Shown here one piece after another: positions 43,064 to 51,034 of a stretch of DNA of 63,570 bases. Positions within the stretch are counted from its first letter, which is position 1. Every line of letters starts with the position of its first letter. The notes beneath the pieces are model-generated. The model was not told the DNA's origin. It did not search any database and saw only the letters and a list, made by a program, of their open reading frames with translations. A program made the position numbers and the translations under genes. The DNA comes from an uncultured Kordia sp. (GTDB lineage Bacteria; Bacteroidota; Bacteroidia; Flavobacteriales; Flavobacteriaceae), in contig NZ_CANLEA010000027.1 of assembly GCF_947489565.1 (NCBI RefSeq), forward strand, positions 1 through 63,570, given 5' to 3'.

Positions 43064-43157
43064 CGTCACTGCGAGGAAGTATGACGCGGCAGTCTGTTTA
43101 TCGTAGAACGTTTTGTTATTTGAAATCACAGATTACTTCACTACGTTCGCAATGACG
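43064..43157. repeat. MITE-like palindromic repeat, copy C
   Basis: 94 bp, same termini as copies A and B; the three stand in one orientation about 127 bp apart (42809, 42936, 43064), so the trio is itself a tandem array with spacer included. Confidence 0.85.
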
Positions 43158-43189
43158 AATCAAAGTTTTCAAATGAATACTTCGGTAAA

Positions 43190-43512
43190 CTCAGCATAAA
43201 CAAATCAACAAATAGACAAATAAGAAGTTTACATGTTTATAAGTTTAAGAGTTTAGTCTTTGAAACAAAGAATAGCGTATCATATTATGAACAACCAAAT
43301 TCGAGTAAATCTCACAAGAGTGCTCAAAAAAACATTCGTGAATTCGTGACAAAAACTAATGAAATGTAAAGGCAATGGGTTTTGGGAATTAGGGATTAGT
43401 GCTATTTCAAACGAAACACAATTTAAAAAAGATACAAATCAACAAATAAGAAGTTTACATGTTTATAAGTTTAAGAGTTTAGTCTTTGAAATAAAGAATA
43501 GTTTATCATATT
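43190..43512 (+). repeat. R2 intergenic repeat (left flank of the accessory region)
   Basis: A full unit from CAAATTCGAGTAAAT (43296), with ACATTCGTGAATTCGTGACA, GGTTTTGGGAATTAGG and AGTTTAGTCTTTGAAA, plus a partial unit before it. The same sequence, in the same orientation, occurs three times at 61.4-62.27 kb. A 74-codon frame inside is a repeat artefact. Confidence 0.85.
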
Positions 43513-43571
43513 ACCAACACCCAACACCCAACACCCAACACCCAACACCCAACACCCAACACCCAACACCC
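43513..43571. repeat. Heptamer tandem repeat (CCAACAC)n
   Basis: About eight copies of CCAACAC, ending 156 bp before the HU start codon. Related CCAATACCCAACACC occurs at 60845-60862. Confidence 0.9.
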
Positions 43572-43726
43572 AAATTCCCTTAACATAAAATTAAACCTCC
43601 AAATCTTACATTTCCACCCAAAATTTAACGCTTATTTTAAAAATACGACGCTTACAAAGTTATTTAGGATTTTTAAAGAGGTAGTTATACATTTCTGCTA
43701 TTATTAACATTAAAACCATATAAATT

Positions 43727-44113
43727 ATGTCGGTAAAATTTAAAGTAATTCAAAAGAAAAACCCGCAAGATTTAGCAGCAGCTCCAAAGAGTTATGCACT
43801 TGCGGTAAGTGACGGAACGGTAGACATTGATAGACTATCTGTATTGGTAGGAGACGGTTCAACCGTACGCCAAAATGATATCTATGCAGTGATTATTGGC
43901 TTGGTCAATGTTATCCAAGGTGAATTAAGCGAGGGTAGAAGCGTTAACTTAGGAAAACTAGGAACCTTTTCCATTGGTATTAGCAGCAATCCTTCTGATA
44001 CTCCTGAAGAAGTAGGAGCAAGCAACATAAAAAGTGCCAAAGTCAACTATCGTCCAGGGAAGGAACTAAAGGATATGCTTAAAATATTATCCTATACCAA
44101 AGTCACTTCGTAA
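43727..44113 (+). CDS. HU/HIG family DNA-binding protein (Bacteroidota type)
   Basis: 128 aa, longer than classical HU (90 aa), as usual for the Bacteroidota-specific 'histone-like' HU-HIG group. MSVKFKVIQKKNPQDLAAAPKSYALAVSDGTVDIDRLSVLV, GRSVNLGKLGTFSIGI (DNA-binding arm start), SAKVNYRPGKELKDML. Nucleoid-type DNA bending protein. First gene after the left repeat block and followed by strong hairpins. Confidence 0.85.
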   Translation: MSVKFKVIQKKNPQDLAAAPKSYALAVSDGTVDIDRLSVLVGDGSTVRQNDIYAVIIGLVNVIQGELSEGRSVNLGKLGTFSIGISSNPSDTPEEVGASNIKSAKVNYRPGKELKDMLKILSYTKVTS

Positions 44114-44192
44114 GGGGTTTTAGGTTAATTGCTTAAATGGTTGAAAATGAGTGGTTAGTAGGTTTTTAAAACTTGCTAACCAACTCGCTAAA

Positions 44193-44232
44193 AAAAGCAG
44201 CGGAGGTTTTACCAAAAACCTCCGCTGCTTTT
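44193..44232. terminator. Very strong bidirectional hairpin terminator
   Basis: Perfect 18-bp stem AAAAGCAGCGGAGGTTTT / AAAACCTCCGCTGCTTTT with a 4-base loop. Contains A/T ends for both strands. Confidence 0.88.
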
Positions 44233-44236
44233 GATT

Positions 44237-44279
44237 AAAACCTCCTGTGGTTTTGAGTAAAACCTAAGGAGGTTTTTTT
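44237..44279 (+). terminator. Second terminator hairpin
   Basis: Stem AAAACCTCC / GGAGGTTTT (44237-44245, 44268-44276) followed by TTT. Reuses the AACCTCC arm of the previous hairpin, so the two could also fold alternatively. Confidence 0.75.
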
Positions 44280-44348
44280 GGAATATGGTTTTCGTAAAGT
44301 GTGTAATTAATAAAGAAAAATAAATTTAATAAGTAAAACCTATATTTT

Positions 44349-44441
44349 ATGATGACTAAATTATTAATATGTACGATTTTTATGATGATTAGCAGAGTTT
44401 TCCTAACTTTAACAAATAGTAGTATAATTGATACGATTTAA
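44349..44441 (+). CDS. Possible 30-aa hydrophobic leader peptide before hsdR
   Basis: MMTKLLICTIFMMISRVFL..., stop at 44439-44441, 3 bp before the hsdR ATG. Short, hydrophobic and closely spaced, it could couple translation into hsdR. May be chance. Confidence 0.25.
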   Translation: MMTKLLICTIFMMISRVFLTLTNSSIIDTI

Positions 44442-44444
44442 TAC

Positions 44445-47400
44445 ATGACGAAAAATGTTTCTCCTTTTTCATTTCTGAATGATGAATATAAAACACTTTT
44501 AAAAACAATTACATTGGCTGAAAAGCTTATATATATTGACCCTAGCTCATCATTAATAAAATCACGTTTATTTACAGATACACTAATAAAACTTATTTAC
44601 GAATTTGAAGCGTTGACAGATTTTGATGTAAGTCACATTGAAAGAATTAAGAAATTAAAATATAATGGATTGCTACCAGATGTAATCAATGACTTATTAC
44701 ATACAATTCGAAAATCGAGAAACAATGTTACTCACAAAGGAGAAAGTTCTTTTCGAGAAGCACATTTTATATTAAAAAAGTGTTTTTTATTAGCAAAATG
44801 GTTTTATGAAACATACGAGAATACGTATTTAGGAAATATAAACTATATACTTCCTGAAAAAGAACAAAATATAAAAGTAACTTCTTTAGAGTCACAACTT
44901 GAAAAGTTGCAAAATGAAGTTAAAGATTACAAAACAAAAATAGCAGCATTACATTGCTCTCCTAAAGTAAAGAAAGAGAGAGTAGCACGAGCTGTAAGAA
45001 ATGCAAAGAACTTTCACTTAAATGAAAAAGAAACTAGAATTTTATTTATTGATTCACAATTACGTAAAGCAGGTTGGGAAGTAGATACAGAACAACTTAA
45101 TTATAAAACACATAAAACATTACCAAAGAAAGGTAAGAATATGGCAATAGCAGAATGGTATTGTGATGGTAAATGGGCAGACTATGCCTTATTCATAGGT
45201 ACTAGTTTGTATGGAATAGTTGAAGCCAAAAAATATGCAACAGATATATCTGCCGATTTGCGCCAATCTGTTATGTATGCAACTAAAGTAAAAGAAAGCG
45301 AACAATGTAAATTGTTAGGAGATTGGGATAAATATCGTGTGCCTTTTATATTTTCTTCTAATGGACGTCCTTACTTAGAACAAATTAAAACAAAAAGTGG
45401 TATATGGTTTTTAGATGTTAGAAGCAGAACCAATATAGCTAAGGCTTTACAAGGTTGGATATCTCCAAAAGGGTTAGAAGAATTATATGATAGAGACATT
45501 ACGAAAGCTAATGAAACACTAAATCTTGATGATTACGAATATTTACAACAAACTAATGGGCTTGGACTCCGTTATTATCAAATAGAAGCAATTAAGGCGA
45601 TTGAAGATAAAGTAATTCATCAAATAAACGAATCCAAAGCATTGCTTGTGATGGCAACAGGAACAGGAAAGACAAGAACTGTAATTGGTTTGGCATATCG
45701 CTTTATAAAATCTAATAGATTTAAACGTATTTTATTTTTAACGGATAGAAATTTATTGGCGTCTCAGGCGTTAGGTAATTTTAATGATAATCGAATAGAA
45801 TCTTTACTGTCATTCGGTGATGTATATAAATTTGAAAATACCAACATTATTTTTCCTGATGATGAAACACGACTACATTTTGCTACGGTACAAAGCATGG
45901 TAAAGCGAATTTTTCATAATGAAGAACATGTGCTTACTGTGGATACGTATGATTGCATTATTGTTGATGAAGCACATAGAGGTTATACCTTAGATAGAGA
46001 ATTAGATGAAGAAGAGCTTACTTTTAAAAATGAACAGGAATATCAAAGCCAATACCGTAAAGTAATTGATTATTTCAATGCATACTGTATAGGACTTACT
46101 GCAACACCAGCTTTGCATACAAGTGAAATATTTGGAGCACCTACATATCAATACTCATACAGACAAGCAGTTATAGATGGATATTTAGTAGATCATGAAC
46201 CTCCATACAATATCAAAACAAAGTTAAGCGAAGAGGGAATTATATGGCAAGAAGGAGAAAAGCCTAAAATATACAACCCTGATACAAATACAATTGAAGA
46301 GTTAGCTGTGCTAGAAGATGAATTAAAAATAGAAATAGAACAATTCAATAAATTAGTCATTACGAAGTCTTTTAATAAAACGGTAGCAAAGTATTTGGTA
46401 GATGAAATAAATCCTTACGGAGATGAAAAAACATTAATTTTTGCGACTAGAGACGATCATGCTGATATGATTGTTAGAGCATTAACAGAAGCTTATAATG
46501 CTATAGGTGTTGAGATACAACAGGGAATGATTGAAAAAATTACAGGAAAAGCGCATAATCCCAAAGAACTGACAACCTTATATAAAAATGAACAATTTCC
46601 CAATATTGCTGTTACTGTTGATTTATTAACTACAGGCATTGATGTTCCAAGAATTACAAATTTGGTATTCTTACGAAGAGTCCGTTCTCGTATATTATTT
46701 GAGCAGATGTTAGGTAGAGCTACACGATTGTGCGATGAAATTGGAAAAGAAGTTTTTAGAATATATGATGCCGTTCGCGTATATGAAGCGTTGAGCGATT
46801 ACACACAAATGAAAACAGTAGCAAACCCTAAAGCTACATTCACACAATTATCTGAAGAATTTTCTAGAATTAAAGAAGAGGCTCGATTCATACAACAAGT
46901 ACAGCAAATAATTGTAAAACTGCAACGTAAAAGGCATACGCTAGATGTAGAAGAATTAGAGAATTTTGAATACTATACAGAAGGACAAGCTCTAGACGAC
47001 TTTATAATTTATTTAAAAAGTATAACAGCTTATGAGTTGCCAAACACAATTCCTAACTACCAAAAATTGTGGAATTTCTTAGATAAATTGAAAGCTAAGC
47101 CAAAAAAACGATTACTTAGTGAGCATACAGATGAATTACTAGGAGTTACTAGAGGATATGGAAAAGCTGAAGCCCCAGAAGATTATATTGAAAGTTTTAA
47201 AAAATTTATACTTGAAAATAGAAACAAAATAGCAGCTTTAAAAATAATTTGTACTAAACCAAAATCTTTAAACCGCGAAGCCTTAAAAGAATTACGATTG
47301 CTGTTAAGCGAAGAAGGTTTTTCTGCCACACAACTCAATACGGCATGGAAAAATGCTAAAAATGAAGACATTGCGGCTGACATTATTTCATATATACGTA

Positions 47401-47678
47401 CTATGGCATTAGATGTGACATTGATAAATCATCAAGAACGTGTCAGAAATGCCATTCAGAAAATAAAGGCAAACCATTCTTTTAACAAGATTCAATTGGA
47501 TTGGTTGCATCGTTTTCAGTTACAATTAGAAAAAGAATACATACTACAAAAAGAAGACCTTAATAAAGAACCTTTTAAGAGCGATGGCGGATATGTTCGA
47601 TTAAATAAAATATTTAAAAACCAACTGGATGTAATTATTGAGGAACTCAATACTAATTTATATTCGGACATAGCTTAA
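44445..47678 (+). CDS. hsdR: Type I restriction enzyme, R (endonuclease/translocase) subunit
   Basis: 1077 aa. N-terminal DUF4145/HEPN-like helical domain (about 10-125, RKSRNNVTHKG); PD-(D/E)xK nuclease domain (about 195-300, D-n-GIVEAKKYA with Glu260 and Lys262); SF2 helicase with Walker A ATGTGKT (404-410), DEAH (508-511), LTATPAL, and motif VI QMLGRATR; EcoEI_R C-terminal domain. Cleaves unmodified DNA after ATP-driven translocation when joined to HsdM and HsdS. First gene of the RM operon; next gene after 5 bp. Confidence 0.93.
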   Translation: MTKNVSPFSFLNDEYKTLLKTITLAEKLIYIDPSSSLIKSRLFTDTLIKLIYEFEALTDFDVSHIERIKKLKYNGLLPDVINDLLHTIRKSRNNVTHKGESSFREAHFILKKCFLLAKWFYETYENTYLGNINYILPEKEQNIKVTSLESQLEKLQNEVKDYKTKIAALHCSPKVKKERVARAVRNAKNFHLNEKETRILFIDSQLRKAGWEVDTEQLNYKTHKTLPKKGKNMAIAEWYCDGKWADYALFIGTSLYGIVEAKKYATDISADLRQSVMYATKVKESEQCKLLGDWDKYRVPFIFSSNGRPYLEQIKTKSGIWFLDVRSRTNIAKALQGWISPKGLEELYDRDITKANETLNLDDYEYLQQTNGLGLRYYQIEAIKAIEDKVIHQINESKALLVMATGTGKTRTVIGLAYRFIKSNRFKRILFLTDRNLLASQALGNFNDNRIESLLSFGDVYKFENTNIIFPDDETRLHFATVQSMVKRIFHNEEHVLTVDTYDCIIVDEAHRGYTLDRELDEEELTFKNEQEYQSQYRKVIDYFNAYCIGLTATPALHTSEIFGAPTYQYSYRQAVIDGYLVDHEPPYNIKTKLSEEGIIWQEGEKPKIYNPDTNTIEELAVLEDELKIEIEQFNKLVITKSFNKTVAKYLVDEINPYGDEKTLIFATRDDHADMIVRALTEAYNAIGVEIQQGMIEKITGKAHNPKELTTLYKNEQFPNIAVTVDLLTTGIDVPRITNLVFLRRVRSRILFEQMLGRATRLCDEIGKEVFRIYDAVRVYEALSDYTQMKTVANPKATFTQLSEEFSRIKEEARFIQQVQQIIVKLQRKRHTLDVEELENFEYYTEGQALDDFIIYLKSITAYELPNTIPNYQKLWNFLDKLKAKPKKRLLSEHTDELLGVTRGYGKAEAPEDYIESFKKFILENRNKIAALKIICTKPKSLNREALKELRLLLSEEGFSATQLNTAWKNAKNEDIAADIISYIRTMALDVTLINHQERVRNAIQKIKANHSFNKIQLDWLHRFQLQLEKEYILQKEDLNKEPFKSDGGYVRLNKIFKNQLDVIIEELNTNLYSDIA

Positions 47679-47683
47679 AATTT

Positions 47684-48307
47684 ATGAGTAATAACAAAAA
47701 AAAGATTGAACAACAATCTAGCGAAGGTGGAGGAGGTGGATTTTTCACCTTTTTATTAGGAATGATTGCCGCAGGAGGAACAGCATTAGCTGTATCTGAA
47801 AGAGGAAAGAGAAAAGTAGCTGTAGCAAAAAATAAGAAACTGCAACAGCAAAACAAAGAATTAGGTAAAAATAATTTAAAACTGATCTCAGAAAATATTA
47901 AAAGAGAAAAGGGCATTACAGAAGAAGTAAAAGAACAATTAAAGAATCTTCAAAAAAACTTTGCAACCCTAAGTCCGCCTGTCGCAAAAGAGTTAGATGC
48001 GGTAGTGGTACTTTTAGAAAACAATCAAGAATCTACTGCTATTGGAAAGCTTACGAAGGTAATTGAAAACTTATTAGCAGAAAAACTAATAAAAGAAGGC
48101 GAAATAAAAAAGAAGCCAACGTTGTTTAAAATGTTAGAGAAAGCCTTCAATCTCAACTGGATAAATAAACATGAATATGGTTTTGCCAATCATTTGAAAG
48201 AGTACAGAAACAAAGAAGCGCACGAATTGTCAGTAGAAATACCAAAGAATAAAAAAATCGTCTTATTTTTAACGGCTATTGACTTAATTCACACCCTAGA
48301 AAAATAA
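47684..48307 (+). CDS. Membrane-anchored HEPN/DUF4145-like protein within the RM operon
   Basis: 207 aa. Gly-rich stretch (SEGGGGGFF), one transmembrane helix (20-40, FFTFLLGMIAAGGTALAV), coiled coil (about 45-100), and a helical C-terminal domain (115-207) with AIGKLTKVIENLLAEKL and EYRNKEAHEL. RNKEAH is an R-x4-H motif of the HEPN superfamily, which includes RNases and non-catalytic scaffolds. Fits between hsdR and hsdM with 5-bp gaps on both sides, so it is part of the operon. Could place the RM complex at the membrane, sense invading DNA or act as an RNase. Confidence 0.7.
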   Translation: MSNNKKKIEQQSSEGGGGGFFTFLLGMIAAGGTALAVSERGKRKVAVAKNKKLQQQNKELGKNNLKLISENIKREKGITEEVKEQLKNLQKNFATLSPPVAKELDAVVVLLENNQESTAIGKLTKVIENLLAEKLIKEGEIKKKPTLFKMLEKAFNLNWINKHEYGFANHLKEYRNKEAHELSVEIPKNKKIVLFLTAIDLIHTLEK

Positions 48308-48312
48308 CCTAT

Positions 48313-49770
48313 ATGAGCGCACAGGAAATTGCGAACAAACTTTGGAACCTATGTAATGTATTACGAGATGATGGAGTAACTTATCATCAATACTTAAACG
48401 AACTTACGTACATATTATTTCTAAAACTATCAGAAGTTAAAGACTTTGAAAAGCACATTCCTGAAGAATACCGTTGGCGAAGCTTTGTAGAAGATACCAA
48501 TAATTTAGCTGCTTTTGAACGATACAAAAACTTTTTGGTAAACATAAGCAGTACGTCTACAAGCAATGCTATTCAAGAAATATATACCAATGCTGCTACA
48601 AGTTTACGAAAACCCGTCAATTTCAATACGCTTGTTCAATCTATTGATGATTTAGATTGGTACGAAGAGCAAGACCGCGATGTAATGGGCGATATTTACG
48701 AAAGTTTGCTTGAAAAAAATGCAGGAGAAAAGAAAAGTGGTGCAGGACAATATTTTACACCACGACCGCTAATTAATGTTGCCATAGAACTCATGGCTCC
48801 AAAATTAGGAGAACGTTGGAATGATCCAGCCTGTGGAACTTTTGGTTTTATGATTGCTTGTAATGATTACCTCAGAAGTAAACACAACGAGTATTATGCA
48901 CTCAGCAAAAAAGATAGGGAATTTCAACTGCAAGAAGCTTTTAGTGGTGTAGAGTTAGTGCAAGATGCACACCGATTGGCATTAATGAACGCACGTTTGC
49001 ACGGACTCGAAAGTACTATATATTATGGTGACACCTTGTCAGATTTCGGAAAACAACTCAAAGGCTATGACGGCGTACTCGCAAACCCGCCGTTTGGAAC
49101 CAAAAAAGGAGGAGAAAAACCCAACAGAGACGATCTTACTTATCTAAGTAGTAACAAACAATTGAATTTTTTACAACATATATATCGTAGTCTTAAAACA
49201 GATGGAAGGGCTAGAGCAGCGGTAGTATTGCCAGATAATGTATTGTTTGAAGATGGCGATGGACAAAAAATTCGTAAAGATTTAATGAACAAATGCGACT
49301 TGCATACTATACTCCGTTTGCCTACAGGAATCTTTTACGCTGCGGGTGTAAAAACGAATGTCCTCTTTTTTACAAGAGGTAAAACAGAAACTAAAAACAC
49401 AAAGCAAGTCTGGTTTTATGACATGCGCACCAATATGCCAAGCTTTGGAAAACGTACGCCTTTTACGCGCAAAGCCTTTCATGGTTTTATTAAAGCCTAT
49501 ACAGGAGGGATTACAGAAGAAACTTTAACAGCATACGATGGAAGCATTGACCATAAAAAACGGGCTACGATACAAGATGAACGTTGGCAATGTATCTCCA
49601 GAGCTGATATAAGGGCAAAAAATGATTCTTTGGACATTGGTTTGATTGCTGATGAAAGTATTACCAAAGCAGAAGACATAGGCGAACCTATTGATATTGC
49701 AAAGGAAGCGTTAGCCGAAATAAAAGCCATTACCAAAGAATTGAATAAGATTATAAAAGCATTAGGGTAA
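48313..49770 (+). CDS. hsdM: Type I restriction-modification DNA methyltransferase (N6-adenine)
   Basis: 485 aa. HsdM N-terminal helical domain (about 8-130), SAM-binding motif I WNDPACGTFGFM (Asp171), catalytic motif IV ANPPFGTKKG (Asn258-Pro-Pro-Phe), motif VLPDNVLFEDGDGQKIRKDL. Intact N6-adenine methyltransferase. Stop overlaps the hsdS start (TAATG). Confidence 0.95.
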   Translation: MSAQEIANKLWNLCNVLRDDGVTYHQYLNELTYILFLKLSEVKDFEKHIPEEYRWRSFVEDTNNLAAFERYKNFLVNISSTSTSNAIQEIYTNAATSLRKPVNFNTLVQSIDDLDWYEEQDRDVMGDIYESLLEKNAGEKKSGAGQYFTPRPLINVAIELMAPKLGERWNDPACGTFGFMIACNDYLRSKHNEYYALSKKDREFQLQEAFSGVELVQDAHRLALMNARLHGLESTIYYGDTLSDFGKQLKGYDGVLANPPFGTKKGGEKPNRDDLTYLSSNKQLNFLQHIYRSLKTDGRARAAVVLPDNVLFEDGDGQKIRKDLMNKCDLHTILRLPTGIFYAAGVKTNVLFFTRGKTETKNTKQVWFYDMRTNMPSFGKRTPFTRKAFHGFIKAYTGGITEETLTAYDGSIDHKKRATIQDERWQCISRADIRAKNDSLDIGLIADESITKAEDIGEPIDIAKEALAEIKAITKELNKIIKALG

Positions 49771-51017
49771 TGGAAGAAAGATTGCCTAAGAATTGGATAA
49801 GTATTCCAATATTTAAAATAGCTAGAACTTCTTCAGGAGGGACACCAAGAACTACAGTAAGTGAATATTGGAATGGGAAAATTCCTTGGATAAACTCAGG
49901 AAAATTGAAAGATACTGAAATACATAGCCCGTCAAAGTTTATTACAGAATTAGGGTTAAAAAAAAGTTCTGCAAAATTATTCCCAATAAGTACAGTCGTT
50001 ATTGCTTTAACTGGAGCTACTACAGGTAAAGTAGGATTATTAGAAATTGAAACATCAACTAATCAATCTGTGACGGGAATTTTTCCTAATAAAAATTATA
50101 ATAGTAAGTTTTTGTTTTATCAACTAATAAGTTTAAGAAGCATTATTTTAAAACAAGCTTTAGGTACAGCTCAACCACATATCAATAAAAAAATTGTAGA
50201 TGAAACAATTATTTCTTTTCCTCCATTACCAGAACAGCAACGTATTGTACAAAAGTTAGACAAGTTGTTTGGAGAGCTAGATACTATTAAGAAAAGATAT
50301 AACAATTTAACTACGATAAAGAATACTTTTATAACCAGTTGTTTAATTAATTCAGAGACAAAGAAATTTTATAATAGACAAACAATAGGGAAATATTTGG
50401 AAGACAGTACGGAACGCATAGGTGATGATTGGGCTAAATATAGAAAGATAGGAGTTTCTGCTAAAAAAGGAATTATAGACTTAAGTGTAGGACAAAAGAA
50501 AACTTTTGAAAAATATAAAATAGTGCGTCCTGGAGATTTTATCTATAACACGATGAGAGTCAATATTGGCTCAATAGCAATATATAAAGGAGAAGAAATC
50601 GCGATAACAAGTCCAGATTATGTAGTTTTTAGAGTGAAATCACATCTTTCACCTGAGTTATTGTTAGGATTTTTAAAATCAGAGCAAGGAATTTTAGAAA
50701 TTGGAGCTAATACCAAAGGTAGCGTTCGCGCACGATTGTATTTTAAAAGTTTATCACAAGTCAGAATGCCTGTGGGAAATGCTGAAGTTTATGAAAAAGC
50801 AGAGTTATTTTTAAAATCTTTTAATAAAGGCTTAAAAAGGTTAGAATATCTTATAAATTCCAAAATACCCAAATTAGAACAAGCCATTTTAGCCAAAGCC
50901 TTTAAAGGCGAATTGGTACCACAATTACCAACGGATGGTGATGCGAGAGACTTATTAAAAGAAATAGAAGCACTACAGGAAAAATTAGCTCAAAAGAAAA
51001 AAACAAAAAAGAAGTAA
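49770..51017 (+). CDS. hsdS: Type I restriction-modification specificity subunit
   Basis: 415 aa, two target-recognition domains (about 5-160 and 205-365), each followed by a conserved spacer helix: LPPLPEQQRIVQKLDKLFGELD after the first, and IPKLEQAILAKAFKGELVPQ after the second. Determines the bipartite DNA recognition sequence. The usual low conservation of the TRDs prevents prediction of the target. Confidence 0.93.
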   Translation: MEERLPKNWISIPIFKIARTSSGGTPRTTVSEYWNGKIPWINSGKLKDTEIHSPSKFITELGLKKSSAKLFPISTVVIALTGATTGKVGLLEIETSTNQSVTGIFPNKNYNSKFLFYQLISLRSIILKQALGTAQPHINKKIVDETIISFPPLPEQQRIVQKLDKLFGELDTIKKRYNNLTTIKNTFITSCLINSETKKFYNRQTIGKYLEDSTERIGDDWAKYRKIGVSAKKGIIDLSVGQKKTFEKYKIVRPGDFIYNTMRVNIGSIAIYKGEEIAITSPDYVVFRVKSHLSPELLLGFLKSEQGILEIGANTKGSVRARLYFKSLSQVRMPVGNAEVYEKAELFLKSFNKGLKRLEYLINSKIPKLEQAILAKAFKGELVPQLPTDGDARDLLKEIEALQEKLAQKKKTKKK

Positions 51018-51034
51018 AATCTTATCTTAGTAGC

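Larger units (their letters stand above)
42651..43726. other. Gene-free repeat region (MITE-like palindromes, R2 repeat, heptamer)
   Basis: About 1.08 kb with no supported gene: three MITE-like copies (42809-43157), an R2 repeat and its upstream fragment (43190-43512), a heptamer array (43513-43571), and the presumed promoter region of the HU gene. Confidence 0.8.
44114..44444 (+). other. Intergenic region with tandem hairpins and a short ORF before hsdR
   Basis: 331 bp. Terminators at 44193-44232 and 44237-44279; a further weak inverted repeat GTTAGTAGG...CTTGCTAAC at about 44153-44180; a candidate 30-codon ORF at 44349-44441. Confidence 0.6.

Noticed and set aside
42938-43129. 63-codon minus frame with HCERSEAICDF
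   Set aside because: Known-looking mistranslation of the MITE palindrome.
43359-43583. 74-codon frame starting MKCKGNGFWELG
   Set aside because: It recurs with the R2 repeat at 61517 and runs into the CCAACAC heptamer array (TPNTQHPTPN); an artefact of repeats.
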